A stretch of 22,276 nucleotides of DNA from Acidobacteriota bacterium (GTDB lineage Bacteria; Acidobacteriota; Terriglobia; UBA7540), in contig QHZK01000108.1 in NCBI GenBank assembly GCA_003224635.1, positions 1 to 22,276 on the forward strand. Reading direction: 5' to 3'. Each line of letters starts with the position of its first letter. The first letter of the stretch is position 1. Under the pieces are notes generated by a model that had not been told where the DNA came from, did not search any database, and was given only the letters and a program-made list of their open reading frames with translations. Position numbers and translations under genes: made by a program. Shown one piece after another: positions 7,903 to 15,058 of the stretch.

Positions 7903-8002
7903 CCCGCCTGAGTCCTGTGGTCGAATCTGATCTGCAATTTTATCATACAGCGGCCTGTGAGCCTCGGGATACCTGCGTGTAACCTATTGGCGACGGAAGC
8001 GG

Positions 8003-8028
8003 TTGACATTCTTTGTCAAATATGACAA
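8003..8028 (+). promoter_or_regulatory. Overlapping palindromic operator upstream of the HigBA-type genes
   Basis: TTGACA (8003-8008), five bases, TGTCAA (8014-8019) forms a perfect inverted repeat. TTGTCA (8013-8018), AATA, TGACAA (8023-8028) forms a second that shares its middle arm with the first. The first TTGACA also matches a -35 box. No good -10 is visible at 16-18 bases. This is the form expected for autorepression by an HTH antitoxin. Confidence 0.6.
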
Positions 8029-8066
8029 CATACAAGCGTGTGAGTGGCCGAGTAGCGCGAGAAACG

Positions 8067-8414
8067 ATGACCCGGACAACGCGGCCGGTTTCATGGATCA
8101 AGGCGGCGCGGAAGGAATTCGAGACGTTCCCGGAAGGGGCCCAGTCGGTCTGTCTTAACGCTCTGACGATTGCGGCCGAAGGCGCTAAGGCCGATATTGC
8201 AAAGCCGATGCGCGGCATGGGGTCAGGCGTATTCGAGATCGCCTTGCGGTTCCGAGGCGATGCGTTCCGGGTGGTCTACGCCGTGCAGCTCGGAGAGGAA
8301 GTCTGGGTCATCCATGCTTTCCAGAAGAAATCGACGCAGGGCATCAAGACGCCCAAGCGGGAGATCGACCTGATAAGGGACCGTCTGAAAAGTCTGAAGG
8401 AGATGCTGCAATGA
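8067..8414 (+). CDS. RelE/HigB-type toxin of the phage Gp49-like (DUF891) family
   Basis: The 115-residue product has the DUF891 pattern throughout: RPVSWIKAARKEFETFP, KPMRGMGSGVFEI, FRVVYAV, VWVIHAFQKKS, then KTPKREIDLIRDRLK. Toxins of this family are ribosome-dependent mRNA endonucleases; activity here is inferred from family. The start at 8067 was chosen because the conserved domain begins a few residues later and the operator lies just upstream. An in-frame ATG at 8022 and a TTG at 8013 would place the start inside the operator. The stop overlaps the next start as ATGA. It lies upstream of its antitoxin, the order typical of higBA. Confidence 0.85.
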   Translation: MTRTTRPVSWIKAARKEFETFPEGAQSVCLNALTIAAEGAKADIAKPMRGMGSGVFEIALRFRGDAFRVVYAVQLGEEVWVIHAFQKKSTQGIKTPKREIDLIRDRLKSLKEMLQ

Positions 8415-8734
8415 GACGCGAGAAGCTGCAAGTAACGCGGGGGAGCGGGAACGTCTTTCGTGACCTCGGGCGCAGAAACGCGGACGCGGAGCAATTCAAG
8501 GCGATCCTGGCCGCCGAGATCATCAAGACGCTCGACCGCGAACACCTGACCGTGCGCGCCGCGCACGACCGCACCGGGATTGCGGCGGCAGACTTCTCCC
8601 GCATCCGCCATGCGGAGCTCGGGCGCTTCACCGTGGACCGCCTCATGTCGATCCTCAACCGGCTCGGGTCGCGGGTGGAAGTGAAAATCAGGGTGCATCG
8701 CGCTGAAACAGCCGCGCATGAAGCGAGGGCGTAA
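8411..8734 (+). CDS. HigA-like XRE-family antitoxin
   Basis: The 107-residue protein carries a helix-turn-helix domain at about residues 38-95 (LDREHLTVRAAHDRTGI, then DFSRIRHAELGRFTVDRLMSIL), the form seen in HigA2-like and HTH_37-type antitoxins. Its start overlaps the toxin stop by four bases (ATGA), so the two are translationally coupled. It should neutralise the toxin by binding and repress the pair through the palindromes at 8003-8028; both roles come from family knowledge. The basic N-terminal arm (MRREKLQVTRGSGNVF) is a likely toxin-binding region, which is inference. Confidence 0.85.
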   Translation: MRREKLQVTRGSGNVFRDLGRRNADAEQFKAILAAEIIKTLDREHLTVRAAHDRTGIAAADFSRIRHAELGRFTVDRLMSILNRLGSRVEVKIRVHRAETAAHEARA

Positions 8735-8830
8735 GGGCAGGTGAGTTCTGGCGATGCGCACGAACGGCCCCATTGAACCACGGTCTCGGCCAGCCACTAC
8801 GTGCCGCCGCCATTTCCAATGCGAAATAAG

Positions 8831-8981
8831 TCGCGATTATGCACTTGACACAAATCCTCACGCAAAGACGCCAAGGCGCAAAGAAATCCATCGGTTTTGA
8901 ACTACTCCCCTCTCCCCTTGCGGGAGAGGGGCCGGGGGTGAGGGGTTGTTGCCAATCCTTGGGTCAAGTGCATAATCCCGA
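8831..8981. mobile_element. MITE-like element with 19-bp inverted ends
   Basis: The ends TCGCGATTATGCACTTGAC (8831-8849) and GTCAAGTGCATAATCCCGA (8963-8981) are inverted copies with one mismatch. The 113 bases between them have no gene but include CGCAAAGACG and GGCGCAAAG (8861-8883) and a strong GC-rich palindrome (8907-8931). No clear target-site duplication was identified. The form fits a small non-autonomous element, but a composite of known dispersed repeats is equally possible. Confidence 0.5.
8907..8945. repeat. CCCTCTCCC / GGGAGAGGG dispersed palindrome
   Basis: CCCCTCTCCC (8907-8916), loop CTTGC, GGGAGAGGGG (8922-8931) makes a perfect 10-bp stem. It is followed by CCGGGGGTGAGGGG. 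This exact style of sequence turns up in intergenic regions of many distantly related bacteria, in my recollection. It could act as a bidirectional terminator. Confidence 0.75.
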
Positions 8982-8986
8982 AATAA

Positions 8987-9017
8987 TTTGTCCCACGCGT
9001 CCCATTTGTCCCACGCG
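8987..9017. repeat. Direct repeat TTTGTCCCACGCG, two copies
   Basis: The 13-mer occurs at 8987-8999 and 9005-9017, separated by TCCCA. It is another short-period repeat in this island and has no recognised function. Confidence 0.6.
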
Positions 9018-9253
9018 GAGGGTCCCGTTGTGATAAGCTCGAGGGCATGGAGCACCGCCGCGGACCCAACCACGCCATGACCGCCTCTTGCCAGGGGAAT
9101 CGTATGCGTAGCCAGCTAGCCTATCGAAGCGAGGAACACGCGCAAATCGGGCAATTTTTGGGGTGAACAAAGCCAAGAAAGTGGTGTAGAATCAGCTAGT
9201 TAATCCAAAAATGGCGCGAGAACAAAGCCAATCTGACGCGCTCTCGACCCGCT

Positions 9254-9276
9254 GTAGCGCCGGTCTATGACCGGCG
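9254..9276. repeat. TGTAG-type hairpin with 3-nt loop
   Basis: TGTAG (9253-9257) precedes CGCCGGTC (9258-9265), loop TAT, and GACCGGCG (9269-9276), a perfect 8-bp stem. It shares its plan with the hairpins at 15843 and 17130. Confidence 0.7.
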
Positions 9277-9320
9277 TCTGGGAACAAAGCCAACCGATCG
9301 TGCTTTTTTCGACCAAAAAC

Positions 9321-9357
9321 GGCGGTCCCTTCCAGGGCAGGCTTCGACCGCCGCTAC
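9321..9357. repeat. Long-loop TGTAG-type hairpin A
   Basis: GGCGGTC (9321-9327) and GACCGCC (9346-9352) pair perfectly around an 18-nt loop (9328-9345, CTTCCAGGGCAGGCTT inside), and are followed by GCTAC. The loop is identical to that of hairpin B at 9407-9424 although the stems differ. Confidence 0.75.
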
Positions 9358-9399
9358 AGCGCAACAAAGCCAACTTAAGTCGCTGGCGCCGCGCTGCCC

Positions 9400-9436
9400 G
9401 GCGAACCCTTCCAGGGCAGGCTTCGTTCGCCGCTAT
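9400..9436. repeat. Long-loop TGTAG-type hairpin B
   Basis: GGCGAAC (9400-9406) and GTTCGCC (9425-9431) pair perfectly around the same 18-nt loop as hairpin A, followed by GCTAT. It is just beyond the stop codon of nadE (9440-9442) and could fold in its 3' end. Confidence 0.75.
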
Positions 9437-9439
9437 AGA

Positions 9440-11095
9440 TCACTCCGAGAACTTGTTGGCGATGGGGTATCGGCGGCCAGTGCCGAAAGCCTTGGCAGTC
9501 ACTTTGAGGGCGGGCGCGGCCTGCTGGCGCTTGTACTCGGCGCTGTTGACGCGGCGCACGGTCTGCTCCACCAGCTCAGAGTCGAGGCGGAACTTCTCGA
9601 TGATTTCCTCGGCGCACAGGTTCTCCTCGATGTAGGCCCGCAGGATCACGTCGAGCACGTCGTAGGGAGGCAGCGTGTCTTGATCGGTTTGATTGGGACG
9701 CAGCTCCGCCGACGGCGCCTTCTCCAGGCACGCCGCCGGGATGCGCTCGCTGGCGCGGTTCGCGTAGCGAGCCAGATCATAAACCATCGTCTTGGGCACG
9801 TCCGCAATGACGGCCAGCCCGCCCGCCATGTCCCCGTAAAGCGTGCAGTAGCCGACCGCGAGCTCCGACTTGTTTCCGGTGCTGAGCACGAGCGACCTGA
9901 ACTTGTTCGAGAGCGCCATAAGGATGTTGCCGCGGATTCGCGCCTGAATGTTCTCTTCCGTGGCGTCGCGCGGCCGGTCCTCGAAGGCGGGATCGAGCGT
10001 GACGAGGTAGTCCTCGAAGATGGACCGGATGGGAATAGCGCGGAAGTCGATCCCCAGGTTGCGGGCCAGTGTTTCCGCGTCGCGGAAGCTGGCCGATGAG
10101 GAATATGGCCCGGGCATGCTGACCCCGAGAACATTTTCGGGACCCAGAGCGTCGGCAGCGAGCGTGACCACAAGCGAAGAATCGATGCCGCCGCTCAAGC
10201 CGACGATCACTTTCGCAAACCCGCACTTCGAAACGTAGTCGCGCAGGCCCAGCAGCAACGCCTGGTAAATCGCCTCAACGTCGGAGGCAGGTCCGGGACG
10301 AACTTCTACTTCTCCTTTCGGGCCGAGGCCGTCTGCCGCGTCGAAAATCACGAGGTCCTCTTCGAACGATTTGGCGCGCGCGCACAGCTCGCCTCGCGCG
10401 TTGAACGCCATGCTGGAGCCGTCGAACACCAACTGGTCGTTTCCGCCCACCTGGTTGACGTAGACGACGGGGACCTGGCGCTCGATGGCGATGGCTTTGA
10501 GCATATCGTGACGCAACCGGATTTTTCCGCTCGTAAAAGGCGAGGACGCGATATTCAGCAGCAGCTTCGCGCCGGCGCGAACGGCTTCCTCCACCGGGTC
10601 GCGCGTGTAGAGCTGCTTCTTCCAGAAGTTCTTGTCGTTCCAGGCATCCTCGCAAATCGTCACCCCGAGTTGCCACCCTTCGATTGCGTACAGACCCGCC
10701 GAATTCCCCGGCTCGAAGTAGCGCGATTCGTCGAACACGTCGTAAAAGGCGAGCAGGATCTTGCTGTAATCGAGCACGCGCTTTCCCCGGTAGAGAAGCG
10801 CCGCGGCATCCGAAGCCTGCTTTCCCTGCTCCGCCCCTGACCGGCGCACGTAGCCGACCAGGGCTCGGATGTCGGGAAGGAGCTGCGCGAGGCGGTCCAG
10901 CTCCGCCTCCGAGCGGGCGATGAAGCTTGGTTTCTCGACCAGGTCCCTCGGAGGGTAACCGCAAAGCGCGAGCTCAGGAAAGACCACGAGGTCCGCGCCG
11001 CGCTCGCGCGCGCAGCGCGCGAACTTAACGATTCTCTCCACGTTGCCATTGAAATCGCCGACCGTCGTGTTGGTTTGAGCGAGAGCAATTTTCAT
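9440..11095 (-). CDS. nadE: Glutamine-dependent NAD+ synthetase
   Basis: This 551-residue enzyme makes NAD+ from nicotinic acid adenine dinucleotide, ATP and glutamine in the cytoplasm. The N-terminal nitrilase-type glutaminase domain (about 1-265) has the catalytic triad E41 (FPELALCGYP), K112 (YSKILL) and C148 (VTICEDAW). The C-terminal synthetase domain has the ATP pyrophosphatase P-loop SGGIDSS at 301-307, followed by STGNKSELAVGYCTLYGDM. Length and domain order match the family. The start at MKIALAQTN (11095) is the family norm; an ATG four codons upstream (11107) is possible. No good ribosome site precedes either, because a CAGCTATCAG-type repeat abuts the start. Confidence 0.97.
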   Translation of the reverse strand: MKIALAQTNTTVGDFNGNVERIVKFARCARERGADLVVFPELALCGYPPRDLVEKPSFIARSEAELDRLAQLLPDIRALVGYVRRSGAEQGKQASDAAALLYRGKRVLDYSKILLAFYDVFDESRYFEPGNSAGLYAIEGWQLGVTICEDAWNDKNFWKKQLYTRDPVEEAVRAGAKLLLNIASSPFTSGKIRLRHDMLKAIAIERQVPVVYVNQVGGNDQLVFDGSSMAFNARGELCARAKSFEEDLVIFDAADGLGPKGEVEVRPGPASDVEAIYQALLLGLRDYVSKCGFAKVIVGLSGGIDSSLVVTLAADALGPENVLGVSMPGPYSSSASFRDAETLARNLGIDFRAIPIRSIFEDYLVTLDPAFEDRPRDATEENIQARIRGNILMALSNKFRSLVLSTGNKSELAVGYCTLYGDMAGGLAVIADVPKTMVYDLARYANRASERIPAACLEKAPSAELRPNQTDQDTLPPYDVLDVILRAYIEENLCAEEIIEKFRLDSELVEQTVRRVNSAEYKRQQAAPALKVTAKAFGTGRRYPIANKFSE

Positions 11096-11111
11096 AAAGA
11101 AAGCCATAGCA

Positions 11112-11191
11112 GTCAGCTATCAGCAATCAGCTAGCGCGAGAGCACGAGCTGCCTGACGTTGCTGAAAGCTGACGGCTGATAGCTAGCTGAC
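11112..11191. repeat. CAGCTATCAG-type inverted repeat in the nadE leader
   Basis: GTCAGCTATCAGC and AATCAGCT (11112-11132) are matched in reverse complement by 11167-11191, with a 4-base GCTA insertion in the second arm. The left arm ends only five bases from the alternative ATG (11107) of nadE and leaves no room for a ribosome site. Confidence 0.65.
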
Positions 11192-11533
11192 AGCTTCTCT
11201 GCAACTGACTACTGACGACTTCACGTACGATTATATCCGAGCCTTCATCTCAGGCACTCAGCAAAACTTGGCGGGAAACCATTTGATGACGGGCGAGGAA
11301 AGCGCGGGCGCGCGACTTCCCTGCCCCAGCAAGCTCAGGCCAGAAAAGCTCAAGGAGAACTGGGGGTTTGGGGTTCTGCAGAAACCGAGTAAGTGGCCGC
11401 GCGCGTGAGGGAAATCGTCACTCTCTCCGTCGTCAAGCCAGCGTCTCACGATCGCTGTGGCGGACGCTCGCGACAACTCCCGATCGCCTGTGCGGACGGC
11501 GGGCTGACAACGGACCTGGGGGTCTTTAGGCGT
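11192..11533. other. Intergenic gap upstream of nadE and downstream of the erpA-like gene
   Basis: No supported gene was found. An imperfect direct repeat is present: CGATCGCTGTGGCGGACG at 11449-11466 and CGATCGCCTGTGCGGACG at 11481-11498. A 72-codon open frame on the minus strand (11258-11476) has no ribosome site and no recognisable protein pattern. No terminator was seen. Confidence 0.4.
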
Positions 11534-11863
11534 TCATACGCTGAAGGAGCTGCCGCAACCGCACGTGGTTTTCACGTTGGGGTTTTCGAACTTGAACCCT
11601 GAGCCTTCCAGGGTCTCAATGTAATCGATCCTGGTGCCCTTCAGGTACATCAAAGACGCCTGATCGACAAAGACTTTAAGCCCGTCAAAGTCGAACACCT
11701 TGTCGATGCCGTTGGACTCGTTCTCAAAGTTCATCTGGTAAGAGAACCCCGAGCAGCCCCCGCCGACCACTGAAACTCTGAGTCCCTTTGGCTGCGGCTC
11801 TTGCTGTGAAAGAATTTCCTTCACCTTGGATACGGCCGTTTGCGTTAACTCCATCGCCGGCAT
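11534..11863 (-). CDS. erpA: A-type iron-sulfur carrier (HesB/IscA/ErpA family)
   Basis: The 109-residue protein has the three conserved cysteines of the family, C37 (GGGCSGFSY), C101 and C103 (TTCGCGSSF), which hold an Fe-S cluster for delivery to target enzymes. The central GLKVFVDQASLMYLKGTRIDYIETLEGSGFKF block is typical. Spacing and length fit ErpA; IscA and SufA are close relatives, so the exact member is less sure than the family. AAGGAG (11870-11875) lies seven bases before the ATG, which fixes the start. It stands alone, with no isc or suf genes in the window. Confidence 0.93.
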   Translation of the reverse strand: MPAMELTQTAVSKVKEILSQQEPQPKGLRVSVVGGGCSGFSYQMNFENESNGIDKVFDFDGLKVFVDQASLMYLKGTRIDYIETLEGSGFKFENPNVKTTCGCGSSFSV

Positions 11864-11929
11864 AATGCGCTCCTTGTCGAGACAGCGGCACCCAGGACTA
11901 CCAACCGCCCTGAGCCAACTCGCAATATT

Positions 11930-11959
11930 AGAATATCACAGCAGGGGCTCGAAAATCAA
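11930..11959 (-). promoter_or_regulatory. Possible promoter of the erpA-like gene
   Basis: On the minus strand TTGATT (11959-11954), an 18-base spacer and TATTCT (11935-11930) resemble a sigma-70 promoter with four of six matches in each box. It would start transcription about 60 bases before the ATG. The AT-rich patch stands out in an otherwise GC-rich leader. Confidence 0.35.
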
Positions 11960-12425
11960 GGGCCTCCACGATCAACCCAACCCAGCCGGGACCGGCTAAA
12001 AGGGTCGAAATCGCCGCGGACGTGACGCTAGGAAGAATTGACCGGGCGGCAGGTAAGATTTGCGCAGCCGCCGGACACGCTATCGAGCGAAGTTGCGTGT
12101 TATCACTGAATTGGTGAGCTAACGGTTTGGACCCTCAACTGCAGTCTGGGAAACGTTGCTTTGCTTCCGGGGGTAGGGCGCTATCCTCATCCTCGGGGAT
12201 TTCGGCCTCGGAAGTGGCAACAACCGCGGAACCCCCCTTCCCGCGGAAACCGGCGGATGCCTGGGGCTCGAGACCGTCGCACTTCCCTTTCGAGGTAAGG
12301 CACGGCGGCCCCAGTGCTCCTCCGGCGACCCCCTAAAGCTTGCCAAGCTCCGACTCGAAGTATCGTTGCCCCAGTTGCCATCGCTTCACCCCGGCGCGCG
12401 TTCCCGACCCAGACCCGGTTTGGTG
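11960..12425. other. Intergenic gap, no gene supported
   Basis: The open frames here are short, lack ribosome sites and show no protein family pattern. The region is GC-rich and without strong symmetry until the hairpin at 12426. Confidence 0.4.
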
Positions 12426-12450
12426 GGTAGTGGGTCATTAACCCACTACC
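12426..12450. promoter_or_regulatory. Perfect 10-bp hairpin upstream of the secreted-protein gene
   Basis: GGTAGTGGGT (12426-12435), loop CATTA, ACCCACTACC (12441-12450). It is surrounded by related GGTTTGGTGGG and TTTGGTGGG words. There is no T-run, so it may be an operator, a leader hairpin or one more dispersed repeat. It lies 50 bases before the start at 12500. Confidence 0.5.
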
Positions 12451-12499
12451 GTTTGGTGCGTTTGGTGGGAGACTGCTGACGCGGACCGCAAGGTGATGT

Positions 12500-13495
12500 A
12501 TGATGACTTTTTGCATGATGTCGAAACGAGCGAACCTCCGCAGTCTGGCGTTTGGCCTCTTTGTCGCCATATTGGGCGCTCTTCTCTTTCCCGTGAAGAT
12601 TCGCGGCCAGGGGATCGCTCGCAACGCCCTTTCGAGCTTTCCTGCGGACACTCACCAGCTCGTGTACACGAACCTCGATCAGCTCCGAAACTCGTCGCAG
12701 TATCCCAAGATTCGCCAGCGGCTCTTTGGCGGCCAACTCGGCAGCTTTGCCGACTTCCTCCGCTCGGCGGGCGCCGATCCCGAAAAAGACGTTGACGAAG
12801 TCGTGCTCGGCTGGCGCGGGGCCGCAGCAGGCAATACGGAATTCTTTGGCCTGGCGAACGGCCATTTCGAGCCCGACCGGGTGCGCAACTTCTTCACGCA
12901 GCGGCGACTGTCCAGCAGGGATTACGGAGGTTTCCGGCTGTACGCCTGCGGTTCCGGGGCCGGTTCAAGAGAAGGCGGCGGAAGCCTTTACTTTACTTTT
13001 CTTAGCAGTTCGTCCGCGGCGTTTGGCGCCTTGAGTGACTTGAAAGCTCTGCTCGACGCGCGCTCGGGCGCGAGCCCCGCTCTGGACTCGAACTCGTCGT
13101 TCCTGAACTGGGAAGCCGAACTCGAGGGGTCGGCGCCGCAGTGGGGCGTCGCCACCGGGAGATCGGCCGCGAGCGAGGCGGCCCGGTGGCTGGCGGGAGG
13201 CATCAAGCCGCCGGTTGATCTGGGCGCGCTCATGAGCCCGGTCGAAGCCGCGCTCTACAGCATCGACTTGACCGACCAGCTTTCCACGCATGTCTCGGTG
13301 GTTTGCGACCGCGCCGAGACCGCAGCAGCCCTCGCCCAAATCCTCACCCTGTGGCGGAACTCTCCCGCCGCGACCGCCAACTCATCGGCCAGTCTCTCGG
13401 CGTTCCTTCGGGGAATGGACATCGGCGCCAGCGGCTCCCGCGTGGAGTTGAGCGGCTCTGGGCCCGTTGACCTGCTTGGCGAACTGGGCCGCTAA
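12500..13495 (+). CDS. Secreted or membrane-anchored protein of unknown function
   Basis: The 331-residue product has an N-terminal hydrophobic export signal (about residues 14-33, after a basic SKRANLR). The mature domain begins SSFPADTHQLVYTNLDQLR, a pattern I associate loosely with acidobacterial hypothetical proteins, and continues YPKIRQRLFGGQLGSFADFLRSAGADPEKDVDEVVLGW. Asp/Glu-rich DPEKDVDEV may be a surface loop. No enzyme motif is visible. AAGGTGA (12490-12496) sits a few bases before two adjacent ATGs, so the start is 12500 or 12503. It is a single gene, followed by a repeat. Confidence 0.8.
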   Translation: MMTFCMMSKRANLRSLAFGLFVAILGALLFPVKIRGQGIARNALSSFPADTHQLVYTNLDQLRNSSQYPKIRQRLFGGQLGSFADFLRSAGADPEKDVDEVVLGWRGAAAGNTEFFGLANGHFEPDRVRNFFTQRRLSSRDYGGFRLYACGSGAGSREGGGSLYFTFLSSSSAAFGALSDLKALLDARSGASPALDSNSSFLNWEAELEGSAPQWGVATGRSAASEAARWLAGGIKPPVDLGALMSPVEAALYSIDLTDQLSTHVSVVCDRAETAAALAQILTLWRNSPAATANSSASLSAFLRGMDIGASGSRVELSGSGPVDLLGELGR

Positions 13496-13498
13496 GAG

Positions 13499-13582
13499 CA
13501 GTCGAAGGTCGAAAGTCTAAAGTTGAAAGCTCAAGACCCGGCTTCTCGCTTCCAGCCTTTCGACTTTGAACTTTCGACTTTT
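13499..13582. repeat. GTCGAAAGT-type inverted repeat
   Basis: The left arm (13499-13531, with GTCGAAAGTC and AAAGTTGAAAGC) and the right arm (13554-13582, with CTTTCGACTTTGAAC and TTTCGACTTT) are imperfect reverse complements. Each arm is itself built of GTCGAAAGT-like units about 8-10 bases long. The element ends 16 bases before the hicB remnant start and begins right after the preceding stop codon (13493-13495). Confidence 0.7.
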
Positions 13583-13598
13583 GGCTTTCGCCTTAATA

Positions 13599-13802
13599 AT
13601 GCACAACGAATTCACGGCCGTTGTTGAGCGAGACGGCGAGTGGTTCATCGCTTACTGTCCCGAGGTTCCCGGCGCGAATGGACAGGGCGCACTCGCGAAG
13701 AGTGCCGCGAAAGCCTTCGGCAAGCGATTTCCCTTATCCTGGAGGACAGCGCGCTCGGGTAGCAGCGCGCACGAAGCTGTCGGCGTCAGGCCGTCTCTAT
13801 AG
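13599..13802 (+). pseudogene. HicB-like antitoxin remnant, frameshifted
   Basis: The start MHNEFTAVVERDGEWFIAYCPEVPGANGQG is typical of HicB-type antitoxins (partial RNase-H-like fold). After GQG (about 13690) the family continuation is found in another frame: TREECRESLRQAISLILEDS, ending at a TAG near 13780. A single missing base would rejoin the two parts. In the annotated frame the rest (ALAKSAAKAFGKRF and on) resembles nothing. No HicA toxin gene is adjacent, and the start lacks a ribosome site because a repeat lies just upstream. It is probably a dead antitoxin; a sequencing indel is the alternative. Confidence 0.7.
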
Positions 13803-13814
13803 AATAGGGGGCAG

Positions 13815-15050
13815 ATGAAGCGCCGTTCCTTTTTGCAAACGGCCGGGCTTGCGGGCGCCGCCGCCTTCAGCCGAGAATCGCGCGCCACCGCATCGCCGCC
13901 GCCTGCCATGCCACCCTCGATGAAAATCACCCGCGTGCGCTTCTATCACAATCCCAAGTCGCCTCTTCACTTCAATCAAAGCTTCCACATTGTGACGGTC
14001 GAGACCGACCAGGGCATTACGGGCATCGGCGAGGGCGGGTCGAAGGACACCATCGAACAGTGCGCGGCGATGATCATTGGCGAGGACCCGTCGCGCATCG
14101 ACCACCTGTGGCAGATGATGTACCGAGGCTATTTCTATCCCGCCGGACGCGAGAAGCTGGACGCGCTGGGCGCGATCGACCTCGCCCTATGGGACATCAA
14201 GGGGAAGGCGCTCGGCGTTCCGGTGTACGAGCTGCTCGGCGGCCTGGCTCGGGACCACGTGGAATGCTATTCGACCTCGTTCCCCTCGCACGGGAGTCTC
14301 AAGGAGACGGCTCGCGCCTGCATCGAGGCCGGTTTCCGCGCCTTCCGGCACGCGACCGCCGATCCACCGCCCGGCGCGCCCTTCAACTCGCGCGAGATAG
14401 TGCGCAAGACTTACGAGGACTGCGTGGAGATTCGCGAGGGTGTAGGCAAGGACGGGGACTGGGCGCTCGATTACCACACGCGCCTCGACCTGCCGGACGC
14501 CATCCGGCTGAGCACGCTGATCGAGCCGCTCGAGCCCTACTTCGCCGAGGATCTGATTCGCTCAGAGAACCCCGACGCCTATCGCGAGCTGCGCGCTCAC
14601 GTGAAAGTGCCCATCGCCGTGGGCGAGCAGTTCGGCTCGAAGTGGGACGTGAACAGGCTCATCGAAGAGCAGCTCATCGACTACGCCCGCGTCACGCTGC
14701 CGAACGTCGGCGGCATCACCGAATACATGAAGATCCAAGCCCTGTGCGAGGTGCACTACGTGGGATTGATCCCTCACTTCACCGGTCCGGTCTCGGAAGC
14801 GGCGCTGGTGCATGCCTGCGGCGTGTTTTCCGGTCCGGTCCTTATGGAGATGCTCGGCCGGGGCCCGGGCGAAATTCCGCACCTGCCGGAGCTCTACGAC
14901 TTTCGCGACGGCAAAATGTGGCCGAACCGGCGAACGGGACTGGGAGTGACGCTCGATACCCAACCGTTGCGGTTGGTGGCGGAGATCACCCAGCGCTCCC
15001 GACCGGTCCCGATGCTGGCGCGTCCCGACGGCTCGATTACCAACTGGTAG
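13815..15050 (+). CDS. Mandelate racemase/muconate lactonizing enzyme family protein, galactonate dehydratase-like, TAT-exported
   Basis: The 411-residue protein starts with a twin-arginine signal (KRRSFLQTAGLAGAAA), so it is exported folded. The enolase-superfamily barrel follows: DALGAIDLALWDIKGKALGVPVYELLGG is the family signature. Metal ligands appear to be D219 (LDYH), E245 (FAEDL) and E271 (GEQF). H221, two residues after the first ligand, and H321 (PHFTG) are the pair used by D-galactonate dehydratase-like members as acid and base, so dehydration of a sugar acid is the best guess. The substrate cannot be fixed. A GGGGG stretch just before ATG 13815 may serve as ribosome site. No sugar-acid operon surrounds it. 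Confidence 0.9.
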   Translation: MKRRSFLQTAGLAGAAAFSRESRATASPPPAMPPSMKITRVRFYHNPKSPLHFNQSFHIVTVETDQGITGIGEGGSKDTIEQCAAMIIGEDPSRIDHLWQMMYRGYFYPAGREKLDALGAIDLALWDIKGKALGVPVYELLGGLARDHVECYSTSFPSHGSLKETARACIEAGFRAFRHATADPPPGAPFNSREIVRKTYEDCVEIREGVGKDGDWALDYHTRLDLPDAIRLSTLIEPLEPYFAEDLIRSENPDAYRELRAHVKVPIAVGEQFGSKWDVNRLIEEQLIDYARVTLPNVGGITEYMKIQALCEVHYVGLIPHFTGPVSEAALVHACGVFSGPVLMEMLGRGPGEIPHLPELYDFRDGKMWPNRRTGLGVTLDTQPLRLVAEITQRSRPVPMLARPDGSITNW

Positions 15051-15058
15051 CCAGGAAG

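Larger units (their letters stand above)
9165..9373. repeat. Four spaced copies of ACAAAGCCAA
   Basis: GAACAAAGCCAA is at 9165-9176, 9220-9231 and 9282-9293; the fourth copy, CAACAAAGCCAA, is at 9362-9373. Centre-to-centre distances are 55, 62 and 80 bases. The sequence between copies differs each time and includes two of the TGTAG-type hairpins. The copies are in the same orientation and lie beyond the 3' end of nadE. Confidence 0.7.

Noticed and set aside
8013..8066. Longer N-terminus for the HigB-like toxin
   Set aside because: The upstream TTG and ATG lie inside the operator palindromes and the added residues precede the conserved domain.
9165..9373. CRISPR array
   Set aside because: The repeat is only 10-12 bases, distances vary from 55 to 80 bases and no cas gene is present.
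9267..9635. Plus-strand frame across the repeat island
   Set aside because: It translates two hairpins and the ACAAAGCCAA repeats and then runs antisense into nadE.
11258..11476. Possible 72-residue minus-strand gene
   Set aside because: No ribosome site, no recognisable protein pattern, composition like the surrounding non-coding DNA.
12426..12450. Rho-independent terminator
   Set aside because: The stem is good but no T-run follows on either strand and no gene ends next to it.
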